From Propionibacterium sp. (GTDB lineage Bacteria; Actinomycetota; Actinomycetes; Actinomycetales; Actinomycetaceae), in assembly GCA_030460725.1 (NCBI GenBank), contig JAKECL010000123.1, positions 1-6,355 of the forward strand: a stretch of DNA of 6,355 nucleotides. The letters are read 5' to 3'. The position numbers and the translations under genes were made by a program. The number at the start of each line of letters is the position of its first letter. The first letter of the stretch is position 1. The notes beneath the pieces are model-generated. The model saw nothing but the letters and a program-made list of their open reading frames with translations. It did not search any database and was not told the DNA's origin. Shown here piece by piece: positions 1 to 5,395 of the stretch.

Positions 1-48
1 CACGCTCCTGGCGCCCGGGGTTTCCACCGTCCCTGCGCGCAAGGACAG

Positions 49-80
49 CCCCCACCACACCCGGACACAGCGCGTGGGGG
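49..80. repeat. 7-bp inverted repeat, possible hairpin or operator
   Basis: CCCCCAC at 49-55 is perfectly complementary to GTGGGGG at 74-80, with an 18-base spacer. It could be a regulator site or the stem of a terminator for a gene off the left edge. No T-run follows on either strand, which weakens the terminator reading. Short G/C-only repeats arise easily by chance in DNA this GC-rich. Confidence 0.3.
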
Positions 81-92
81 TCGCCCTCGTCG

Positions 93-103
93 ATGCCTGG
101 CAT
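93..103. repeat. 11-base palindrome, candidate operator
   Basis: ATGCC-T-GGCAT is a perfect 5-1-5 palindrome about 100 bases before lutA. GntR-type regulators such as LldR/LutR commonly control lactate operons through short palindromes. This one does not match the LldR consensus I recall (TNGTNNNACNA), so the regulator assignment is only a guess. The symmetry itself is directly visible. Confidence 0.2.
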
Positions 104-190
104 GCAGGGCCAGCACCGGCGGGGCGCGGGCGCGCAAGGTCGGCGCTATCGTGTGGGAGAGCCCGCTGCGTGGCGGGACCACCCCGAGCT

Positions 191-196
191 GAGAGG
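191..196 (+). promoter_or_regulatory. Ribosome binding site of lutA
   Basis: A purine-rich GAGAGG ends nine bases before the ATG at 206. It selects this ATG over the in-frame GTG at 74, and the protein then begins MRIALFATC, typical of LutA proteins. Confidence 0.6.
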
Positions 197-205
197 CGTC
201 GTCTC

Positions 206-994
206 ATGCGCATCGCGCTGTTCGCGACCTGTATCGGCGACGTCATGTTCCCGCAGGCGCCGCAAGCCACCACCCACCTGCTGGAGAGGCTCGGGCATGA
301 GGTGGTGTTCCCGCCCGAGCAGGCCTGCTGCGGGCAGATGCATGTCAACACCGGGTACTTCCCCGAAGCCATGCCCATCATCGCCAACCATGTGCGCACC
401 TTCGAGCCGGTCCTCGACGGTGAATGGGACGCCATCGTCGTCCCTTCGGGGTCCTGCACCGGCTCCATTCGCCACCAGCAGGCGATGGTGGCGGCATCCG
501 AGGGCGACGACCCGCTGAGCAGGAAGGCGGCCCAGATCGCCGAGCACACTTATGAGCTCTCCGAACTGCTCGTCGACGTCCTGGGCGTCACCGATGTGGG
601 CGCCTACTTCCCCCACCGGGTCACCTACCACCCCACCTGTCACTCGCTGCGCATCGCGAAGGTCGGGGACAAGCCCTACCGCCTCCTGCAGGCGGTCGAG
701 GGCCTCCAGCTCACGGAACTGCCCGAGGCGACGAGCTGCTGCGGATTCGGGGGGACGTTCTCGATGAAGAATGCCCAGACCTCCACGGCGATGCTCGCCG
801 ACAAGATGGCCAACGTCATGTCGACGAAGGCCGAGGTGCTGGTGGCCGGGGACTACTCCTGCCTCATGCACATCGGCGGAGGGCTCTCGCGCACCCGCTC
901 GGGTGTGCGCACCATGCACCTCGCGGAGGTGCTGGCCGGGACCCGGGACGAGCCCTGGGCAGCCCCGACCACGACGACGAAGGTGGGTGCGTGA
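206..994 (+). CDS. lutA: L-lactate oxidation protein LutA (LldE/YkgE family, two CCG domains)
   Basis: This 262-residue protein is the cysteine-rich subunit of the LutABC system, which oxidises L-lactate to pyruvate and passes electrons on through Fe-S centres in the cytoplasm. Two CCG (heterodisulfide-reductase-like) domains are visible. The first has Cys9, Cys41-Cys42-Gly and Cys84; the second has Cys145 (in YHPTC), Cys188-Cys189-Gly (in SCCGFGG) and Cys219 (in YSCLMHIGG). The length is close to the family's roughly 240 residues, with a short, probably disordered tail (PTTTTKVGA) added. The ATG at 206 is chosen because of the upstream GAGAGG and because the family motif starts at once. The stop TGA (992-994) overlaps the lutB ATG by one base, so the two are coupled. 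Family membership is clear; the lactate role rests on the full lutABC neighbourhood. Confidence 0.93.
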   Translation: MRIALFATCIGDVMFPQAPQATTHLLERLGHEVVFPPEQACCGQMHVNTGYFPEAMPIIANHVRTFEPVLDGEWDAIVVPSGSCTGSIRHQQAMVAASEGDDPLSRKAAQIAEHTYELSELLVDVLGVTDVGAYFPHRVTYHPTCHSLRIAKVGDKPYRLLQAVEGLQLTELPEATSCCGFGGTFSMKNAQTSTAMLADKMANVMSTKAEVLVAGDYSCLMHIGGGLSRTRSGVRTMHLAEVLAGTRDEPWAAPTTTTKVGA

Positions 995-2766
995 TGAAGG
1001 TTCCGATCCAGGTCCAGGAAGCAGCGACCAAGGCCGTCGGCGTGGCCGCATCCGTGACTGCCACTGCCATCCAGGCAGTCGACCAGGTCCTGCACCGCGG
1101 GACCACGGCAGAGGAGGACGCCGCCGACCGCGGCAAGGTCCAGGCATGGACGCCCTCGGCACCCACACCCGAGGACCCGTTGCGGTGGGGGGCCACCTTC
1201 CCCACGGCCGCCTCCGCGACCCTGCGCAACACCCAGATGCGGCGCAACATCAAGCACGCCACCCACACCATCCGCGACAAGCGTGACATCCGCGTCTCGG
1301 AGCTGCCCGACTGGGAGGAGCTGCGCCTGGCCGCGGCCTCCATCAAGAACGACGTGATGAGCCGCCTCCCCGAGCTCCTGGAGCAGCTGGAGGAGAACGT
1401 CACTGCACGTGGGGGCATCGTCCACTGGGCGCGCGACGCGGAGGAGGCCAATCGCATCGCCTTCGGGATCGCGAAGTCCAAGGGCGTCTCCGAAGTGGTC
1501 AAGGTCAAGTCCATGGCCACCCAGGAGATCGGGCTCAACGAGTACTTCCACACCCGGGGCATCGAGGCACGCGAGACCGATCTGGCCGAGATGATCGTCC
1601 AGCTTTCCGACGACATGCCCTCCCACGTGGTCGTCCCCGCGATCCACCGCAACCGCTCCGAGGTGCGCGCCATCTTCCGCGAGCGCATGGAGGACGCGCC
1701 CCAGGGGCTCACCGATGATCCCCGCGACCTCACGGCCGCAGCCCGCGCACACCTGCGCCGCAAATTCCTGTCCGCGAAGGTGGCGATCTCGGGGTCCAAC
1801 ATGATGGTGGCCGACACCGGCACCCTCTCGGTCTTCGAGTCCGAGGGCAATGGCCGCATGTGCCTGACCCTGCCCGAGACCCTGATCTCCATCGTCGGCA
1901 TCGAGAAGATCGTGCCCACCTACCAGGACGCGGAGGTCTTCGCCCAGTTGCTGCCCCGCTCCGCCACCGGTGAGCGGATGAACCCCTACACCTCCATGTG
2001 GACGGGCGTGACCCCGGGCGACGGACCCCAGGAGTTCCACCTGATCCTCCTGGACAACGGACGCACCAAGGTCCTGGCGGACCCCGTGGGCCGCCAGGCA
2101 CTGCACTGCATCCGCTGCGGGGCCTGCATGAACGTCTGCCCCGTCTACGAACACGTGGGCGGGCACGCCTACCAGTCCGTCTACCCCGGACCCATCGGCG
2201 CCATCCTCACCCCCCAGCTGCGGGGCGCCTTCGAGCACGACGATCCGGCGGCCACCCTCCCCTTTGCCTCCAGCCTGTGCGGAGCCTGCTTCGAGGCGTG
2301 TCCCGTGCGCATCGACATCCCCTCCGTTCTGGTGGAACTGCGTCACCGCACGGTGGAGGCGTCCCGCGGGGGCATCCCCAACGGGTGGGACGTCGCCATG
2401 AAGGCCTCGATCATGCCGATGTCCAAGGGGGCCGTGATGGGAATGGCAGGCGCCGTGATGCCCGTCGGGCGCGCCGTGGCCGGCGCGGACCACCGCATCG
2501 TGCACCTGCCGTGGCCCGCCACGGCCTGGACGAACACACGCGACATCCCCGCTCCTCCCAGCCAGTCCTTCCGCCAGTGGGAGGCGGCACGCAGGGCGGG
2601 GCGTGACGAACCGACACCGGGTGTGATCGAGGTTCCGGAGCCGGGGGCACTGCCCGGGCAGGACACGCTGGAACACCCACAGCATCCAGGTACCCCGCCA
2701 ACTCCCCCAGCCGGCACGGCACACTCGAGCGGGCAGACCCCCGCAGGTGAGGAGGACGCCCGATGA
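994..2766 (+). CDS. lutB: L-lactate oxidation iron-sulfur protein LutB (LldF/YkgF family), extended at both ends
   Basis: This protein of 590 residues is the iron-sulfur subunit of LutABC. From about residue 65 it follows the family: the QMRRNIKHATHTIRDKR segment, then a LUD domain with the ADTGT signature at 273-277. A ferredoxin-like region follows with Cys372, Cys375, Cys378, Cys382 (CIRCGACMNVCP) and Cys429, Cys432, Cys436 (CGACFEACP), expected to bind two 4Fe-4S clusters. Family members are usually near 475-500 residues. Here about 65 extra residues precede the core, including an Ala/Val-rich stretch at about 9-33, and a Pro/Gly/Thr-rich tail covers about 535-590. The start is ATG 994, six bases after AAGGTGGG (980-987); GTG 991 in the same frame is possible and adds one residue. 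The 3' end overlaps lutC by four bases (ATGA). Confidence 0.93.
   Translation: MKVPIQVQEAATKAVGVAASVTATAIQAVDQVLHRGTTAEEDAADRGKVQAWTPSAPTPEDPLRWGATFPTAASATLRNTQMRRNIKHATHTIRDKRDIRVSELPDWEELRLAAASIKNDVMSRLPELLEQLEENVTARGGIVHWARDAEEANRIAFGIAKSKGVSEVVKVKSMATQEIGLNEYFHTRGIEARETDLAEMIVQLSDDMPSHVVVPAIHRNRSEVRAIFRERMEDAPQGLTDDPRDLTAAARAHLRRKFLSAKVAISGSNMMVADTGTLSVFESEGNGRMCLTLPETLISIVGIEKIVPTYQDAEVFAQLLPRSATGERMNPYTSMWTGVTPGDGPQEFHLILLDNGRTKVLADPVGRQALHCIRCGACMNVCPVYEHVGGHAYQSVYPGPIGAILTPQLRGAFEHDDPAATLPFASSLCGACFEACPVRIDIPSVLVELRHRTVEASRGGIPNGWDVAMKASIMPMSKGAVMGMAGAVMPVGRAVAGADHRIVHLPWPATAWTNTRDIPAPPSQSFRQWEAARRAGRDEPTPGVIEVPEPGALPGQDTLEHPQHPGTPPTPPAGTAHSSGQTPAGEEDAR
2748..2755 (+). promoter_or_regulatory. 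Ribosome binding site of lutC, inside lutB
   Basis: TGAGGAGG lies in the last codons of lutB and ends seven bases before the lutC ATG at 2763. It is the strongest Shine-Dalgarno sequence in the operon and fixes the lutC start. Confidence 0.75.
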
Positions 2767-3458
2767 GCGCGAAGACGGAGATCCTGGCAGCGGTGCGCGC
2801 TGCCATCGCACAGTCCCAGCCCGCAGCACCCGACCCCCAGGTGGTACGCGACTACCGCTTCCACGCGGGCTCACCCGCAGGCTCAGAAGCTGTGGTTGCA
2901 GAGTTCGTGGAGGCCCTGGAGGACTACCACGCCCACGTCGTGCAGGTCACGGCTGAGCAGGTCCCCGAAGCCATCGACGACCTGCTTGAGTCTGCCGAGG
3001 CGACATCCGTGGTGGTTCCCTCCGGACTGCCCCAGGCCTGGCAGGAGGCCGCTGCCGGCCAGATCAGCCGGGGCCGGGGCCGCAAGCGTTCCGACCCCCG
3101 CGACGTCCACGTCGACTCCCGCGAGGAGCCCCTGGACAAGGAGTACCTGGCAGACGTGGACGCCGTCGTGACCGCGGCGCGCGCAGGGGTCTCACTGTCC
3201 GGCACGATCGTCCTGGACGGGGAGCCCGACCAGGGGCGCCGAGCCATCACGCTGCTGCCCGATGTCCACGTGTGCGTGGTGCGGGCCTCCCAGGTGCAGG
3301 GCACCGTGCCGGAGGCCGTGGCGATCCTGGGTGAGCACGCCGAGCGTCCCCAGACCTGGATCGCCGGTCCCTCTGCGACCTCCGACATCGAACTGGTCCG
3401 CGTGGACGGCGTCCACGGACCGCGCACGTTGTGCGTGGTCATCGTGACGGACGACTGA
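2763..3458 (+). CDS. lutC: L-lactate utilization protein LutC (LldG/YkgG family, LUD domain)
   Basis: This 231-residue LUD-domain protein is the third component of the LutABC L-lactate oxidation system. Its exact biochemical role in the complex is less well defined than those of LutA and LutB. Hallmarks are SGTIVLD at 146-152 followed by GRRAITLLPDVHVCVV (158-173), and the diagnostic C-terminal block GPSATSDIELVRVDGVHGP at 202-220. It has no cysteine cluster, as expected for LutC. Its length is normal for the family. Residues 101-108 are locally basic (SRGRGRKR), in a likely loop. The start is set by TGAGGAGG seven bases upstream, and the ATG overlaps the lutB stop (ATGA), so translation is coupled. 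It is the last gene of the operon; an unusual G/C homopolymer island begins about 15 bases past the stop. Confidence 0.93.
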   Translation: MSAKTEILAAVRAAIAQSQPAAPDPQVVRDYRFHAGSPAGSEAVVAEFVEALEDYHAHVVQVTAEQVPEAIDDLLESAEATSVVVPSGLPQAWQEAAAGQISRGRGRKRSDPRDVHVDSREEPLDKEYLADVDAVVTAARAGVSLSGTIVLDGEPDQGRRAITLLPDVHVCVVRASQVQGTVPEAVAILGEHAERPQTWIAGPSATSDIELVRVDGVHGPRTLCVVIVTDD

Positions 3459-3470
3459 CACGGAGACGTG
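3459..3470 (+). repeat. Small GNRA-type hairpin just after lutC
   Basis: CACG-GAGA-CGTG begins directly after the lutC stop. It could fold into a four-base-pair stem with a GAGA tetraloop in the mRNA. Without a following U-run it is not a terminator by itself. It might cap or stabilise the 3' end, or be chance. Confidence 0.25.
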
Positions 3471-3472
3471 AC

Positions 3473-3596
3473 GGGGGTGGGGGGGGGGGGGGGGGGGCCC
3501 CGGGGCGGCGCCTTGGGGGGGGGGTCTTGGTGCCCCCCCCCCCCCCGGGTGGGGGGGGGGGGGGGGGGGGGGGGGGTGGCCCCCGGCCCCCACCCC
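3473..3596. repeat. Extreme G/C homopolymer island
   Basis: Within about 120 bases there are runs of 19 G (3479-3497), 10 G (3515-3524), 14 C (3533-3546) and 26 G (3551-3576), plus shorter G and C blocks. Nothing similar occurs elsewhere in the window, and the flanking genes show ordinary mixed GC-rich sequence. It is noncoding: frames read through it give only poly-Gly or poly-Pro with no related protein. If real, the plus strand could form G-quadruplexes in the lutC 3' untranslated RNA. Low-quality or two-colour-chemistry poly-G sequence at a strong hairpin is the more likely origin. Confidence 0.85.
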
Positions 3597-3600
3597 TTTC
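3474..3600 (+). terminator. Putative lut operon terminator with a distorted interior
   Basis: GGGGTGGGGG at 3474-3483 is perfectly complementary to CCCCCACCCC at 3587-3596, and the right arm is followed by TTTC and then TCT. This is the layout of a GC-rich intrinsic terminator for the plus-strand lut operon, placed as expected between convergent genes. The arms are about 100 bases apart as given, far more than a usual loop, and the space between is mostly G and C homopolymer. The simplest reading is a compact hairpin whose interior was inflated by sequencing or assembly error; this is inference. Confidence 0.4.
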
Positions 3601-3641
3601 TCTGCCACGCGAACCGGTGTACGGCTACGCGGAGCCGCCCT

Positions 3642-3660
3642 CGTCGGGCCTCCCGCGACG
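3642..3660 (-). terminator. Possible weak hairpin after araB
   Basis: CGT-CGGG at 3642-3648 can pair with CCCG (3652-3655) and ACG (3658-3660), leaving a three-base loop and a two-base bulge. It lies about five bases past the araB stop on the minus strand. No T-run follows, so intrinsic termination is doubtful. A second small inverted repeat, CGGCT/AGCCG (3622-3626 with 3633-3637), lies further downstream. Confidence 0.2.
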
Positions 3661-3664
3661 CAGG

Positions 3665-5359
3665 TCAGCGAGCCCCCGGCCGCAGCGCCCTGCGCGCCAT
3701 GGCATCACGACGGATCTCCTTGAGCGCGTGCATCGTCGGATCCTCACGCCCGAAGAGCTCGTAGAGGTGGCGGTACTGCTCATAGAGCCGGTCGTACTGG
3801 CGCGAGGCCTCCTCACGCGGGACGTAGGCGTTCTCCACCACCCCACCCATCGACGCTGCGGCAGAGGGCAGGTCCGGATAGGCACCCGCAGCCACTGCCG
3901 CGAAGATCGCCGACCCCTGCGCTCCGGCCTGGACGACCGTCGCGGTGGACAGGGGCCTGCGCGTGATGTCGGCATACATCTGCATGAGGAAACTGTCCTT
4001 GAGCAGGCCGCCGGCGACCCGGATCTCGTCGACTGGGACCCCGTGCTCCTCGAAGTTCTCAATGATGACTCGTGCCCCGAAGCAGCAGGCCTCCTGGATC
4101 GCACGGTACTGGTCCTCCGGCGTGGTCGCCAGGGTCTGCCCCACCATGAGGCCCGTGAGGTTGCCATCCACCAGGATCGAACGATTGCCGTTCCACCAGT
4201 CCAGGGCCACCAGACCGTGCTCACCGATCTCCTGCTGGGCTGCCTTCTCGGCAAGGAGACCGAAGACCGTGAGTCCGCGTTCCTCCGCCTCCGCGATGTA
4301 GGAGGCGGGCACACAGTTCTCGATGAACCACGCGAAACAGTCGCCGACCGCGCTCTGGCCGCATTCGAAACCCCACGACCCGTCCGCGATCCCGCCGTCG
4401 ACGACGCCGAAGGTCCCGGGCACGTCGTGGTACCGGGCGGAGGGGAGGACCCAGCACACCGAGGTCCCCAGGATCCCGGTGAGTTGACCAGGCCTCACGG
4501 CGTCCACCGAGGCGGCGTGCACATGGGCATCGATGTTCCCCGATGCCACGGCGATGCCTTCGGGAAGGCCGAAGGCGCGGGCGAACTCGGCGTCCAACCC
4601 TCCCACCCGCGCGCCCAGGGGCAGGACCTCATGGGACATCTTCTCCTCGAAGACCCCACCGAAACCCGGTGCGAGCGCCTCGAGGAAGTCCCGCGAGGGA
4701 TAGCTGCCGTCCTGGTACATCCGCTTGTAGCCGGAGTCCCCTGCCGCGTAGGTGAGCCGCCCGGTGAGCTTCCACGTGAGCCAGTCCAGGACGTCGAGCA
4801 CCTCTTCCGTGGCGGCGTACACCTCTGGCGCCTCCTCGAAGGTCTCGAGGATCTTGGGCAGGAGCATCTCCGAGGACAGGGTTCCCCCGTAGCGCCCCAG
4901 CCACGACTCCTCACGCTGTCGGGCCAGTTCCACGATGCGCTCGGCCTGGGACTGACCCCCGTGGTGCTTCCACAACTTGATGTAGGCATGGGGGTTGTTC
5001 GCGAACTCGGGGCGCTCGCACAGCGGGGTGCCCTGGGCATCCGTGACCACCACGGTCGAGGAGGTCGCATCGACCCCGAGACCGATCACCGCCTCCGGAT
5101 CGACCCCGGAGGCCTGCATCGCGTCGTGGACGGACCTCTCGATGGCCTCGATGTAGTCCGCCGGGACCTCCAGGGCGAAGTCGGGTGGCAGTGTGTGGCC
5201 GTCGCCCGCATCGAGGGTCCTGTCCATGACCCCGTGCGCGAAGTCGTGGACGGCCTCGGCGACCACCGTCCCGTCCCCCACACGGACCACGACCGCGCGT
5301 GCGGACAAGGTCCCGAAGTCGAGACCGATCGTGTACCTGTCCTGAGTACCAGCTGGCAT
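3665..5359 (-). CDS. araB: L-ribulokinase AraB (FGGY carbohydrate kinase)
   Basis: This 564-residue kinase phosphorylates L-ribulose with ATP to L-ribulose 5-phosphate, the second step of bacterial L-arabinose catabolism in the cytoplasm. Its length matches E. coli AraB (about 566). The N-terminal FGGY lobe opens with the phosphate-binding GLDFGTLSARAVVV (12-25). The likely catalytic base is Asp277 in GNIDAHVHAAS, followed by GTS at 298-300. The block ALDWWNGNRSILVDGNLTG (385-403) is characteristic of ribulokinases and separates it from glycerol and xylulose kinases. The C-terminal ATP-site motif AGGLLKDSFLMQMYADITRRPL runs from 449 to 470. The ATG at 5359 has GAGAGGAG seven bases upstream. 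It follows the araM-like gene by 36 bases, so the two are probably one transcript, and it converges on lutC. No defect is visible. Confidence 0.95.
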   Translation of the reverse strand: MPAGTQDRYTIGLDFGTLSARAVVVRVGDGTVVAEAVHDFAHGVMDRTLDAGDGHTLPPDFALEVPADYIEAIERSVHDAMQASGVDPEAVIGLGVDATSSTVVVTDAQGTPLCERPEFANNPHAYIKLWKHHGGQSQAERIVELARQREESWLGRYGGTLSSEMLLPKILETFEEAPEVYAATEEVLDVLDWLTWKLTGRLTYAAGDSGYKRMYQDGSYPSRDFLEALAPGFGGVFEEKMSHEVLPLGARVGGLDAEFARAFGLPEGIAVASGNIDAHVHAASVDAVRPGQLTGILGTSVCWVLPSARYHDVPGTFGVVDGGIADGSWGFECGQSAVGDCFAWFIENCVPASYIAEAEERGLTVFGLLAEKAAQQEIGEHGLVALDWWNGNRSILVDGNLTGLMVGQTLATTPEDQYRAIQEACCFGARVIIENFEEHGVPVDEIRVAGGLLKDSFLMQMYADITRRPLSTATVVQAGAQGSAIFAAVAAGAYPDLPSAAASMGGVVENAYVPREEASRQYDRLYEQYRHLYELFGREDPTMHALKEIRRDAMARRALRPGAR

Positions 5360-5366
5360 GGTGTTG

Positions 5367-5374
5367 CTCCTCTC
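5367..5374 (-). promoter_or_regulatory. Ribosome binding site of araB
   Basis: On the minus strand GAGAGGAG ends seven bases before the araB ATG, within the 36-base gap after the upstream dehydrogenase gene. It supports separate but efficient initiation of araB on a shared mRNA. Confidence 0.7.
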
Positions 5375-5395
5375 TGAGCCCCCAGCGGAGGCGTG

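Larger units (their letters stand above)
1..205. other. Upstream region of the lut operon, no gene supported
   Basis: I find no convincing coding sequence here. The lutA frame stays open upstream to a GTG at 74, but that stretch would encode an Arg/Ala/Gly-rich leader unlike any LutA, and a good ribosome binding site lies much closer to lutA. The region should contain the lut promoter. A weak -10-like TATCGT occurs at 147-152, without a recognisable -35 at proper spacing, so I do not call a promoter. A CCCGC/GCGGG hairpin (162-166 with 173-177) lies just before the ribosome binding site and could form in the leader. Two more symmetrical elements, at 49-80 and 93-103, are listed separately. 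Confidence 0.5.

Noticed and set aside
74..205. Extended N-terminus of LutA from a GTG at 74
   Set aside because: The added 44 residues are Arg/Ala/Gly-rich with no family similarity, and a ribosome binding site precedes the ATG at 206.
146..1168. 340-codon open frame on the minus strand opposite lutA
   Set aside because: Antisense shadow with Arg/Pro/Gly-biased composition; the overlapping LutA has all its CCG cysteines.
853..2874. 673-codon open frame on the minus strand opposite lutB
   Set aside because: It mirrors the lutB codon phase in GC-rich DNA, where stops are rare in antisense frames. Its product is low-complexity and resembles no family I know, while the plus-strand LutB motifs are unambiguous.
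3473..3596. Homopolymer island as a phase-variation switch
   Set aside because: It lies between two convergent 3' ends, in no gene and no promoter, so length changes would not switch expression in the usual way.
3431..5377. 648-codon open frame on the plus strand opposite araB
   Set aside because: It runs through the G homopolymers, producing poly-Gly, and then antisense to a clear ribulokinase gene. It is a shadow of araB codon structure.
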